Part shown: positions 55,424 through 63,968 of the stretch, in pieces
How the letters are laid out: each line of letters starts with the position of its first letter
Position numbering within the stretch: the first letter of the stretch is position 1
From: JAVEDQ01 sp963783105
Lineage (GTDB): Bacteria; Actinomycetota; Actinomycetes; Frankiales; Frankiaceae
Assembly (NCBI GenBank): GCA_963783105.1
Contig: CAWAMI010000001.1
Span: 310,001-374,000 of the forward strand
DNA: 64,000 bases
Direction: 5' to 3'
The notes under the pieces: generated by a model
Databases searched by the model: none
What the model saw: only the letters and a program-made list of their open reading frames with translations
What the model was told of the DNA's origin: nothing
Program-made: the position numbers and the translations under genes

Positions 55424-55987
55424 GTGACCACCGGCATCGTCTTCTGGGTGCTGGCGGTGATCGCCGTCGCCGCGGGTGCCGCCGTCTTCTGGGTCGACTC
55501 GATGGCGCGGGCGACCTACGCGCTCGCGGCCTCGTTCGTCGCGGTCGGCCTCGCCCTGCTGTTGTTCGACCTGCAATTCCTCGGGGTCATCACCGTGCTG
55601 ATGATGGTGATGGAGATGGCGATCATGGCCATCTACATGATCATGTTCATGGGGATGAACCCCGCGCTGATGCCGATGAGCATGGTCCACAACAAGCGGG
55701 GCTCGCTGGCGGTCGCCGTCGGGACGTTCCTGGTGCTGGGCGCCGGGGCCGTGCTGGTGCCCTGGCCGGAACGCCGGACAGCACCCGCGCCCGACCTGGT
55801 GACCAGCCTCGGTCACGCGGTGATGGGCTCGAAGATGCTGGTGATGCTGGCGGTCAGCCCGGTGCTGTTCGCCACCATCGTCGCGGCTCTGGTGCTGGCC
55901 CTGCCACGGGGGCGTTACGAGCGGCGCGGTGACCGACTCGACCGCCCCGCCGAGGCTGCGCCGTTGCCCGAGGAGGCGTCCCGGTGA
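55424..55987 (+). CDS. nuoJ: NADH-quinone oxidoreductase subunit J (NuoJ-like), Met-rich
   Basis: 187 residues, five transmembrane helices. The NuoJ core is recognisable (ARATYALAASFVAVGLALLLFDLQFLGVITVLMM). The third-to-fourth helix region (residues 60-87) holds 12 Met, including FMGMNPALMPMSMVHN, followed by NKRGSLAVAVG. This is far more Met than normal NuoJ. GTG 55424 has GAGGAG before it. Shares GTGA with nuoK. Confidence 0.85.
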   Translation: MTTGIVFWVLAVIAVAAGAAVFWVDSMARATYALAASFVAVGLALLLFDLQFLGVITVLMMVMEMAIMAIYMIMFMGMNPALMPMSMVHNKRGSLAVAVGTFLVLGAGAVLVPWPERRTAPAPDLVTSLGHAVMGSKMLVMLAVSPVLFATIVAALVLALPRGRYERRGDRLDRPAEAAPLPEEASR

Positions 55988-56286
55988 CCCTGCAGACGGT
56001 TCTCCTCGTGGCTTCGGCGCTGTTCGCCGTCGGCCTGTACGGCGCCTTGTCCCAGCAGGTCGTGGTCATGGTGATGATGGGGTTGGAGCTGATGCTCAAC
56101 GCGCTGATCCTGGCCGCGGCCGGCTTCTGGTGGTTCTGCTCGCCTGCCCCGGACGGGCAGGTGCTGGTGCTCGTGGTGATCACGGCGATGACCGTCGAGA
56201 TGGCGATGGGTTTTGCCGTGGCCACGCTGCTGCACCGGTCGAAGCAGGCGGACATGACCGACATGGCCGCGGATCTCTCCCAGTGA
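55984..56286 (+). CDS. nuoK: NADH-quinone oxidoreductase subunit K (NuoK-like)
   Basis: 100 residues, three transmembrane helices, equivalent to MrpC. The two membrane Glu of the proton path appear kept: GLELMLNALIL in helix 2 and MTVEMAMGFAVAT in helix 3. GTG 55984 overlaps nuoJ; stop overlaps nuoL. Confidence 0.92.
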   Translation: MTLQTVLLVASALFAVGLYGALSQQVVVMVMMGLELMLNALILAAAGFWWFCSPAPDGQVLVLVVITAMTVEMAMGFAVATLLHRSKQADMTDMAADLSQ

Positions 56287-58163
56287 GCTCATCCGGTGGG
56301 TCCGGCGCCGCGGCCCTGTTGTGGGTGTTCGTGGCCCTGCCCGCGGTGGTGGGCGCGGTGCTCTGCTGTACCGGGCGGTGGGGTGACCGTGCCGCGCCGG
56401 TCGTCTCGGTGCTGACCGCCACGATCTTCGTGGCGTTGGCGACGGCCGTGGCGGTGCTGCGTCCGGCCACGGAGGCTCCGTTCCTGCCGCGCATCCTCAC
56501 GTCCGGGGCAGGCTTCGGGTTGGCCGTCGATGGGCTCGCCGCCGTCGTGGCACCTGCCGTCGCTGGGGTGACGCTGCTGGTGCTGCTGTTCGCCGCGGTC
56601 GATGTCCGGGAGACCCCGGCCCGCTTCTCCGGGTTGATGCTGCTGTTCGCCGCCGCCGTCGCGGTGACCGTCACCGCCACCACGCTGCCGGCGCTGTTGC
56701 TGGCGTGGGAGGTCATGGGTGCCACGTCGTACGCCCTGATCGGTTACACCTGGCGCCAGCCGGTCAAGGTCAGCGCGGGCTCGATCGCCTTCCTCACCAC
56801 GCGCGCCGGTGACCTCGGCCTGTACCTGGCCGCCGGGGCGGCGGTGGCCGGGGGAACCGGCCTCGGGCTGGCGGACCTGCCCGGTGCCGCCGAGCCGTGG
56901 CGGTCGGTGGTCGCGGCCGGGGTGCTGGCCGCGGCCCTGGGCAAGGCCGCCCAGCTGCCGTTCTCGTTCTGGCTGTCCCGGGCGATGGTGGGGCCCAGCC
57001 CGGTGAGCGCGCTGCTGCACTCGGCGGCGATGGTCGCGATGGGTGGCTATCTGCTGCTGCGCACGCAGCCACTGCTCGCCGCGACCGATTGGGCCGGCCA
57101 GACGGCAGCGTGGTTCGGAGGGTTGACCGCGCTGCTGCTCGGCGCGGTCGCGGTCACCCAGCGCGACCTCAAACAGCTGCTGGCGGCCTCGACCTCCGCC
57201 CAGCTGGGCTTCGTGGTACTGGCGGCCGGCGTCGGGAGCGTGGCCGGCGGTGCTGCCCAGCTGGTCGCGCACGCGGCGACCAAAGCGCTGCTGTTCCTCA
57301 CGGCCGGGGCGTGGCTGTCGGCGCTGGGCACCAAGCAGCTGCCGGCCCTGCGCGGGGCGGCGCGTCGCTGGCCGCTCGTGGGGACGGCGGCCACGGTGGG
57401 TCTGCTCTCGCTCGGCGGGGTGGTGCCGCTGGCGCTGTGGGCGACGAAGGACGAGATCCTCGCGGCGGCCCGCGAATCGTCGTTGGCCCTCTACGTCGTC
57501 GGCCTGGCCGCGGCGGCGCTCTCGGCGGTCTACTCCGGCAAGGTGCTGTGGCTGTTGTGGCGGCCGTTGCCCGAAGACGCCGAGTCCGGCTACGACACCG
57601 AGGAGACCGGAGACCGTCAGGTCCATGGTCTCCAGGTGGGGTCGCTGCTGCCGCTGGCCGCCGGGGCGGCCGTGCTCGGACTGCTGGTATGGCCGCCGGT
57701 GGGCGAGGCGCTGCGTCGGGCCGTCGGCGAGGTCGGCGCACCGCGGCCGGGGTTCGGTGAGCTCGTGCTCTCAGCGGCGATCGGCGTGGGCTTCGTCCTC
57801 GCCGTTGCGCGGCTGCGCCTCCCCGAGCCTCGCTGGGGTCTGTCCTGGTTGGGCTTGGAGGCGACCGCAAGGGTCGTGGTCGTCCGCCCGGTGCTCTGGC
57901 TGGCGGGCCAGCTGGCCCGCTTCGATGATCGGGTGCTCGACCGGGGCGTCGAGGCCGCTGGCCGCGGCACTCTTCGCGCCGCCCGCGCTGCGGCCGCGGG
58001 CGACGACGGGGGCATCGACCGCGCCGTAGCCGGCGTCGCGGCCGGAGCGCGATGGCTGGGCTCGCTGGCCAGACGAACCCAGACCGGGCAGCTGCACCAG
58101 TACTACGTGCAGGCCGCAGTGGTGCTCGGTGCCGTGTTGGTCCTTCTGCTGACGGTGAGGTGA
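56283..58163 (+). CDS. nuoL: NADH-quinone oxidoreductase subunit L (NuoL-like)
   Basis: 626 residues, a proton-translocating antiporter-like subunit. LLLAWEVMGATSYALIGYTW keeps the TM5 Glu; GKAAQLPFSFWLSRAMVGPSPVSALLHSAAMV has the TM7 Lys, but the usual AMEGPTPVSAL Glu is Val. QRDLKQLLAASTSAQLGF and HAATKALLFLTAG keep the later Lys/His. A long C-terminal part (430-626) includes the lateral-helix region ending LHQYYVQAAVVLGAVLVLLL. GTG 56283 shares GTGA with nuoK. Confidence 0.92.
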   Translation: MSSSGGSGAAALLWVFVALPAVVGAVLCCTGRWGDRAAPVVSVLTATIFVALATAVAVLRPATEAPFLPRILTSGAGFGLAVDGLAAVVAPAVAGVTLLVLLFAAVDVRETPARFSGLMLLFAAAVAVTVTATTLPALLLAWEVMGATSYALIGYTWRQPVKVSAGSIAFLTTRAGDLGLYLAAGAAVAGGTGLGLADLPGAAEPWRSVVAAGVLAAALGKAAQLPFSFWLSRAMVGPSPVSALLHSAAMVAMGGYLLLRTQPLLAATDWAGQTAAWFGGLTALLLGAVAVTQRDLKQLLAASTSAQLGFVVLAAGVGSVAGGAAQLVAHAATKALLFLTAGAWLSALGTKQLPALRGAARRWPLVGTAATVGLLSLGGVVPLALWATKDEILAAARESSLALYVVGLAAAALSAVYSGKVLWLLWRPLPEDAESGYDTEETGDRQVHGLQVGSLLPLAAGAAVLGLLVWPPVGEALRRAVGEVGAPRPGFGELVLSAAIGVGFVLAVARLRLPEPRWGLSWLGLEATARVVVVRPVLWLAGQLARFDDRVLDRGVEAAGRGTLRAARAAAAGDDGGIDRAVAGVAAGARWLGSLARRTQTGQLHQYYVQAAVVLGAVLVLLLTVR

Positions 58164-58166
58164 GGC

Positions 58167-59654
58167 GTGCTCAGCCTGATCGTGTTCCTGCCGCTGGTCG
58201 CCGCGGCGGTGCTGGCCCTGGTGCCTCGCCTCCCCGACGGGATCGCCCGGTGGGCCTGGGTGGCGGTCACCGTCGCGGACCTCGGACTGGTCGCCGCCGC
58301 GGTCGCGATCTACACGTCCCCGGAGCCGGGAGGGCTCGCGCTCGAGGAGCGGCTGCGGTGGATCCCGTCGGTCAACAGCAGCTACCACATCGGGGTCGAC
58401 GGACTATCGCTGCCGCTGGTCGCGCTCACCGCGCTGATCTTCTGCGCCTGTGCGGTGTTCGCCCTGCGCGAGCAGCGGAGGCCGCGGATCCAGGCAGCTC
58501 TGTTCTGCTTCCTGCAGTGCACCTGCCTCGGCCTGTTCGTCGCTCAGGACCTCATCCTCTTCTTCGTCTGGTTCGACCTGAGCATCGTCGGGATGTACTT
58601 CGCGATCGCGGGATGGGGGCACGGGGACGCGCGTCGCTCGGCTCTGAAGTTCTTCCTCTACACCTTCCTGGGCAGCCTGGCCCTGCTGGTCGGATTCATC
58701 GGCCTGTACCTGGCGGCCGAGCCGCACACCTTCGACATTCCGCAGCTGGCCGGAGCCGCGCCGCTCGTCGATCACCCGGTCGCCGGCGGGTTCGTGCTCG
58801 CCGCCCTGTTGGTCGGGCTGGCGGTGAAGACCCCCACCGTGCCCTTCCACACCTGGCTGCCCCCGGCGCACACCGACGCCTCGGCGATCGGATCCGCCGT
58901 GCTCGCCGGAGTGCTGCTGAAGATGGGCACCTACGGTTTCGTCCGCATCGCCATGCCCGCCCTGCCGTCCGCCTGGCAGGCCTGGTCCTGGGTGATTCTG
59001 GCCGTCGGCGTGATCTCGGTTCTCTACGGCGCTCTCGTGGCGCTCGCGCAGGACAACGTCAAGCGGATGATCGCCTACACCAGCGTGAACCACATGGGCT
59101 ACGTCGTCATCGGCGTCGCCGCCGCCGGCTTCGTCGCCAGTGGTGCGGAGGCCCGCCAGCTCGCGGTGACCGGCGCGGTCACCCAGATGGTCAGCCACGG
59201 ACTGATCACCGGCGCGCTGTTCCTGCTCGCCGGCGTGCTGGCGGACCGGCGGGACAGCTACGCGATGGACTCCTACGGCGGCCTGGCGGGCCCCGCCCCC
59301 CGCTACTCGGCCCTGTTCGCCGTCGCCGCGTTCGCCTCCCTCGGACTCCCGGCCTTCAGCGGGTTCATCGCGGAGTTCCAGGTGTTCACCGGGGCCATCG
59401 GCGCGACCGCGGTCGCCGCGATCGCTCTGCCGGGGATCCTGATCACAGCCGCGCTGTTCCTGCGCGCGGTGCAGAGACTGCTGACCGGTCCCACTGCGGG
59501 GCATGCGGTCGGGTTCGCCGACGTCACCGCCCGCGAGGCCGTGCCGATCGGGGGACTGCTGGTACTCGCGCTCCTCATCGGGGTCGTGCCCGCCCCGCTG
59601 CTGGACCTGATCACCCCCGGCTCCTCCGGCGTCGTGGAGCTGGTCAGCCGGTGA
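58167..59654 (+). CDS. nuoM: NADH-quinone oxidoreductase subunit M (NuoM-like)
   Basis: 495 residues, about 14 transmembrane helices. DGLSLPLVALTALI start region, LFFVWFDLSIVGMYFAI (TM5, where the usual FFExxLxPM Glu is replaced by an Asp context), VKTPTVPFHTWLPPAHTDASAIGSAVLAGVLLKMGTYGF (TM7 Lys and H-W-L-P motif intact), and QDNVKRMIAYTSVNHMGYVVIG (TM12 Lys). Starts at GTG 58167 three bases after nuoL; GTGA overlap with nuoN. Confidence 0.92.
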   Translation: MLSLIVFLPLVAAAVLALVPRLPDGIARWAWVAVTVADLGLVAAAVAIYTSPEPGGLALEERLRWIPSVNSSYHIGVDGLSLPLVALTALIFCACAVFALREQRRPRIQAALFCFLQCTCLGLFVAQDLILFFVWFDLSIVGMYFAIAGWGHGDARRSALKFFLYTFLGSLALLVGFIGLYLAAEPHTFDIPQLAGAAPLVDHPVAGGFVLAALLVGLAVKTPTVPFHTWLPPAHTDASAIGSAVLAGVLLKMGTYGFVRIAMPALPSAWQAWSWVILAVGVISVLYGALVALAQDNVKRMIAYTSVNHMGYVVIGVAAAGFVASGAEARQLAVTGAVTQMVSHGLITGALFLLAGVLADRRDSYAMDSYGGLAGPAPRYSALFAVAAFASLGLPAFSGFIAEFQVFTGAIGATAVAAIALPGILITAALFLRAVQRLLTGPTAGHAVGFADVTAREAVPIGGLLVLALLIGVVPAPLLDLITPGSSGVVELVSR

Positions 59655-61057
59655 ACGAAGACCCGCTGGCCCTGTTGCCGGAGATCTGCCTGCTCTCGGG
59701 CGCGGTCGCCGCGTTGCTCGCCGGCTCCTTCCTGCCGCGGACCCGGCAGTGGGTCGCCCGGCTCATCGCGGTCGCCGCGGTGCTGGCGTCGGGCGCCGCC
59801 GCGGCGGTCGGCCTCGCCGGGCCGACCCGCACGATCTACGACGACGCCTTCGCCATCGACACCGCCACCGGCATCGCGCGGCTGGTCGTCGCCGCCGCGA
59901 CGCTGCTGGTCATCGGCCTCGGCGTCGACGAGCTGGCCGGCACTTCCCGAGAGAGCGAGACCTACAGCCTGCTGTTGCTCTCCGCCCTGGGCGCCACGGT
60001 TCTGGCCGGGACCGGCGACCTGCTCGTCCTGATCGTCGGCTACCTCCTGGCCAGCATCCCGCTCTACGGGCTGATCGGTCTCTCCCGCAGCGGCCTGGCC
60101 GCCGAGGCAGCCATGAAGGCGTTTCTCCTCGGCAACCTGTTCAGCATCCTGCTCATGCTCGGCGTGACCGTCCTCTTCGGCGTCGGCGGGAGCACCGGCT
60201 ACGGCCGGCTGCGCGACACGCTCCCGGCCGCTCCGGCGGCCGCCGTTGCGGTCGGTGTCCTCGGCGTCCTGGCCGGGCTGATGTTCAAGGCCGGCGGCGT
60301 GCCGGGGCATTTCTGGGTTCCGGACGCCGTCCAGGCCTCCACCACGACCGCCGCGGCGTTCCTGTCCACCGTGCCGAAGGTCGGCGCGTTGGTCGCCGCC
60401 TACCGACTGCTCCCCGTGCTGCCCGCGTCGGTCGACACCGGACTGGCCGTTGCGGTACTGGCCGCGGTGACGATGACGCTGGGCAACCTCGCCGCCTTCG
60501 CCCAGACCGACGTGCGCCGGCTACTCGGCTGGTCGACGGTCAGCCAGGTCGGCTACCTGCTGCTACCGGTCGCCGTCGCTGGCCGCAGCGACCAGGCCCT
60601 GCGGTCGCTGCTGTTCTACCTGGGCGGTTACGCCGTCTCCAATCTCGCCGCCTTCGCGGTGGTCGCCGCCGTTCCCGGTCGCCGGGCCATCGATGACTAC
60701 CGCGGTCTGGCCAGCCGTTCGCCGTGGCTCGCCGCCACCCTCGTGGTCAGCCTGCTCAGCCTGGTCGGAACCCCTCCGACGGCCGTCCTGGTGGGCAAGC
60801 TGACCGTCTTCACCGCCGCCTGGGACGGTGGCGACGCCTGGCTGGTCATCGTCGCAGCCGTCAACAGCGTGGCCAGCCTCTTCTACTACCTGCGCTGGAT
60901 CGCCCCGGCCTATGAGCGCGGAGAGCAGACGGCAGTCGGTGAGTCGCGACGGCCGTTCGCCACCGCCGCGGCGCTGCTCGCCGGCGCATGCGTCCTGCTG
61001 CTCGGGCTGGCGGCCGGCGGAGTGCTGCCGCTGGCCGCCGGCGACCTCGCACACTGA
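59651..61057 (+). CDS. nuoN: NADH-quinone oxidoreductase subunit N (NuoN-like)
   Basis: 468 residues, 13-14 transmembrane helices. MFKAGGVPGHFWVPDAVQASTTTAAAFLSTVPKVGAL is the TM7-8 signature (Lys present) and QTDVRRLLGWSTVSQVGYLLLP the TM12 one, with the Lys changed to Arg. TM5 reads IVGYLLASIPLYGLIG, lacking the Glu of FVALELxSLPLYxL. Last gene of the operon; no recognised terminator follows. Confidence 0.9.
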   Translation: MNEDPLALLPEICLLSGAVAALLAGSFLPRTRQWVARLIAVAAVLASGAAAAVGLAGPTRTIYDDAFAIDTATGIARLVVAAATLLVIGLGVDELAGTSRESETYSLLLLSALGATVLAGTGDLLVLIVGYLLASIPLYGLIGLSRSGLAAEAAMKAFLLGNLFSILLMLGVTVLFGVGGSTGYGRLRDTLPAAPAAAVAVGVLGVLAGLMFKAGGVPGHFWVPDAVQASTTTAAAFLSTVPKVGALVAAYRLLPVLPASVDTGLAVAVLAAVTMTLGNLAAFAQTDVRRLLGWSTVSQVGYLLLPVAVAGRSDQALRSLLFYLGGYAVSNLAAFAVVAAVPGRRAIDDYRGLASRSPWLAATLVVSLLSLVGTPPTAVLVGKLTVFTAAWDGGDAWLVIVAAVNSVASLFYYLRWIAPAYERGEQTAVGESRRPFATAAALLAGACVLLLGLAAGGVLPLAAGDLAH

Positions 61058-61141
61058 CGAGGGCGGTGTTCGCTCGTCGCTCAGCGGAAGCAGGGGTCCG
61101 GTCGGCGCGCAGACGTCCAGCCGACCACGTGCGAGTTCGGC

Positions 61142-61171
61142 TTGTTCGCTCGGCAGCCGGCGACATACTGG
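61142..61171 (+). promoter_or_regulatory. Possible promoter of the PAS-PP2C phosphatase gene
   Basis: TTGTTC (61142-61147) and TACTGG (61166-61171) are 18 bases apart, 29 bases before the ATG at 61200. Plausible sigma-70 type spacing, weak -35. A separate promoter would be expected as the gap to nuoN is 142 bases. Confidence 0.3.
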
Positions 61172-61199
61172 CGCGGCGGGGGAGGCGAGGAGGCCCCAC

Positions 61200-62780
61200 A
61201 TGCCCAGCAGAAGCGTCCCCGTGCCGCGTGGCAGGGAGAGTTTCGGTCCGTTCCTGGTGGCGCTCGACGGGCTGCTCGACCCGTTCGTCCTCCTGACTCC
61301 GGTGCGAAGCCCTTCCGGGCAGATCGTGGACTTCCGGTACGCGTACGCGAACCGGGCCGCCTGCGCGTACAACCAGGTGACCAGGGACGATCTTGTCGGC
61401 TCCTCGCTGTTGGCGTTGCTGCCGGAGCATTCCCGGGCGGGCCTGTTCGAGCAGTACCGTCGCGTGCTCGAGACGGACGAACCGCTCGTGCTGGACGGGA
61501 TCTCGTACCGGGACACCTGGGGCGGGGTGACGGAGACCCGCCAGTTCGACGTCCGCGCCTATGCAGTGGAGGGCGCGCTCGCCTACACCTGGCGGGACGT
61601 CAGCCAGCGGGAACGCTCGATTCTTGCGTTGGAGGAGTCCCAGCGCATCGCCGGCGTCGGTAGCTGGTACTGGGACCGAGCCACCGATCGGGTGCGATGG
61701 TCGAAGCAGATGTACCGGATCTTCGGGATCGACCCCTCGGCATCCGACCTGACCTTCGAGGAGGCCCTGCTCGCCGTCACACATCCGGACGACCTCGAGT
61801 TGCCGCTGCGGGCACGGGACCGGGCGATGGAGGACCGGCAGCCGTTCGTGGTGGAGCAGCGCCTCGTGCGGCCGGACGGGGACATCCGCACCGTCGTCAC
61901 CCGCGGTGAGGTCGTGATCGACACCGCGGACGAGGTGTGCGGCATGCGGGGGACGACCCAGGACGCCACCGACAACCGCCGGGCGCAACAGCGGCTGCTG
62001 CAGGCGCGCCTGCAGCTCGTGGAGCGCGAGCACGCGCTCGGCCGCGAACGAGCGGCGAGCAGGGTGCTGCAGGAGGCCATCATGCCGGGGACACCCACCG
62101 TCCCCGGGTTGCAGGTTGCGGCGCGCTACATCCCGGCCAGCGGAGCGCGCGTCGGGGGCGACTGGTACGACATCGCACCCCTACCCGCTACGTCCCAGGT
62201 CGCCCTCGTCGTCGGCGACGTCGAGGGACACGACCTCGCCGCCGCGGCGCTGATGGGCCAACTGCGCAGCGCCGTGCGCACATCTCTGCTCGCCGGGGCC
62301 GGGCCAGCGGATGCCCTGACCGCGGCTGACCGGTTCCTGCGCAGCTTGCCCGACACCAGGCTGGCAACGGCAATCGTCGTCGTGGTCGACCTCGCGACCG
62401 GGACCGCGCGCCTCGCCTCGGCAGGCCACCCACCCGCACTCGTCGCGGCTTCGGGGGTCGGCGTCCGGGTGCTGCCGTCTCAGCCCGACCCCCCGCTGGG
62501 CGTCGACCTCAGCAAGCCGGCGGGCGAACATTCCGCGGCCCTACCGCCGAACAGCCTGCTGCTTCTGTACACCGACGGCTTGCTCACGCAACGCGACACC
62601 GACGTCGACGTAGCGGTCGCAGGACTCAGGGGAACGCTCTTGCAGCACCCGCAGGAATCTCCCGAGTCGCTCATCGAGCGCATCCTTGCCAACCTGCCGC
62701 AACCCGCGGACGACGACGCAGCCGTTCTCGTCGTCCGCCTTCCGGAGAGCGAACAGCGGCCTTCGACGCCCTCGCCGTGA
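61200..62780 (+). CDS. PAS-PAS-PP2C (SpoIIE/RsbU-type) phosphatase
   Basis: 526 residues. Two PAS domains (about 20-140, DPFVLLTPVRSPSGQIVDFRYAYANRAACAYNQ; and 150-265, IAGVGSWYWDRATDRVRWSKQMYRIFGID) followed by a coiled linker and a SpoIIE phosphatase (about 295-520) with GARVGGDWYDIAPL, LVVGDVEGHDLAAAALMGQLR, SAGHPPALV, LLYTDGLLTQRD and DDDAAVLVVRLP: all metal-binding Asp appear present. ATG 61200 has GGAGG before it. It probably acts on an anti-anti-sigma factor; relation to the nuo operon is only positional. Confidence 0.9.
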   Translation: MPSRSVPVPRGRESFGPFLVALDGLLDPFVLLTPVRSPSGQIVDFRYAYANRAACAYNQVTRDDLVGSSLLALLPEHSRAGLFEQYRRVLETDEPLVLDGISYRDTWGGVTETRQFDVRAYAVEGALAYTWRDVSQRERSILALEESQRIAGVGSWYWDRATDRVRWSKQMYRIFGIDPSASDLTFEEALLAVTHPDDLELPLRARDRAMEDRQPFVVEQRLVRPDGDIRTVVTRGEVVIDTADEVCGMRGTTQDATDNRRAQQRLLQARLQLVEREHALGRERAASRVLQEAIMPGTPTVPGLQVAARYIPASGARVGGDWYDIAPLPATSQVALVVGDVEGHDLAAAALMGQLRSAVRTSLLAGAGPADALTAADRFLRSLPDTRLATAIVVVVDLATGTARLASAGHPPALVAASGVGVRVLPSQPDPPLGVDLSKPAGEHSAALPPNSLLLLYTDGLLTQRDTDVDVAVAGLRGTLLQHPQESPESLIERILANLPQPADDDAAVLVVRLPESEQRPSTPSP

Positions 62781-63106
62781 CCGGTACCTGCTCAACCCGG
62801 CGCCGCGACCAGACCAAGCGGGCTGCGGGACAGCGACTCCCCCGCGCGGCCTCGGGGAACGACAGCTCGACGAGGCCGCCCTGAGCGGGGGCCAGGGCGA
62901 TGGTCCGGCTGCCAGCTCGCCGGGCTGGAGCAGCTGGCTGCCTTCCAGCTAGTGGTGGCGAAGTGCGGGTCTCGTACCGCCGGGATCCCTGGGGTGTCCT
63001 GCTCGTGCTGTTTGCGCCGAAGGCGCTAGATTGCGCCGGCGTACACGTCGGACGGCTGAGATGCCGTCGGTGCCTGGTCCCGCCTGACGCCATTGGAGTC
63101 TGTCGT
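62781..63106. other. Intergenic region upstream of the truncated nitric oxide reductase
   Basis: 326 bases with no gene that looks real on either strand. Presumably carries the promoter for the next gene. I saw no convincing palindrome or riboswitch core. Confidence 0.4.
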
Positions 63107-63610
63107 ATGCCGACTGCTGCTGTCCGTGCGCCCCGCCGCCGTCTGGTCGTGTCCCGTGCGTGGGTTCAAGCTGCTGCTCTCGTCGCCCTGTCCGGCGTCT
63201 TCGTTCTCGTGCTGATGGGCTGGCGGACCTACCAGTCGAATCCACCGATTCCGGACCAGGTAGTGAGTCAGTCGGGCCGCGTCGTTTTCACCGGCGCGGA
63301 TGTCCGCGCCGGCCAGGACGTGTTCCTGCGCAACGGCCTGATGGAGTACGGCTCGATTTTTGGTCACGGCGCCTATCTCGGCCCGGACTTCACCGCCGAC
63401 TACCTGCACCGGGCCGCCGAGCAGGTCCACAACTCCTACGGCGGGTCGGCATCGGACAGCGCCTCGACCCGCACCGAGAATGACTTCAAGGCCAACCGTT
63501 ACGACGCAGCGACCCGCACCCTGACCGTTTCCGACGCCCAGGCGGACTCCTTCGACCGTCTGATTCCCGTCTATGCGGCGGAGCTCGGCAACCCGTGGGT
63601 GCAGCCCTGA
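63107..63610 (+). pseudogene. norB: N-terminal fragment of quinol-dependent nitric oxide reductase (qNor)
   Basis: 167 residues that match only the front of qNor (NorZ/large NorB): one transmembrane helix (VQAAALVALSGVFVLVLMGW), then VVFTGADVRAGQDVFLRNGLMEYGSIFGHGAYLGPDFTADYLHRAAEQV and ENDFKANRYDAATRTLTVSDAQADSF. This is the haem-less cytochrome-c-like domain. A TGA at 63608 ends it before the twelve-helix catalytic part, and the downstream DNA does not encode the rest in any frame. ATG 63107 with GGAG is intact. Either a 3'-truncated pseudogene or a stand-alone domain. Confidence 0.75.
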
Positions 63611-63797
63611 CTGTTCCGCCCGCGCTCAGGTGACCATGTGCAGGCTCGTCGGGTAGCCAGACTCCAATAACAGCCCTGCGAAGGTCTGGGAGGCCGCGCC
63701 GGACGAGATCCGGTTGGACAAGCCGGTACCTACGATGGCGGCGCCCGTGAAACTGCTGAGGTCGACGGGTGCGGCGCTGCCACCAGTCTGTGGTCGG

Positions 63798-63968
63798 CTA
63801 TCTGGCTCGGCGCAACCGGGAGAACCAGCCGCCCGTCGATTCGGCTTCCCTGTTGTGCCCCGGGCATCGCTGGCCGGCAGGCACTCCCCGCAGTACCTGG
63901 TCGACGTGCTGCCCGCAGCCGGCCCACGTGGCCTTGCCGCAGGTCCTGCAATGAACTGCTCGACACAT
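63798..63968 (-). CDS. Very small Cys-rich (zinc-ribbon-like) protein
   Basis: 56 residues reading MCRAVHCRTCGKATWAGCGQ and on to HVDQVLRGVPAGQRCPGHNR, then a basic tail. Cys in CxxCGKxTWAGCG and CPGH could bind zinc. The pattern TCGKxTWAGCGxHVxxVxxxVP recurs in short actinobacterial hypothetical proteins as I recall them, which is why I accept this reading despite its size. ATG 63968 is in a typical position. Function unknown. Confidence 0.65.
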   Translation of the reverse strand: MCRAVHCRTCGKATWAGCGQHVDQVLRGVPAGQRCPGHNREAESTGGWFSRLRRAR

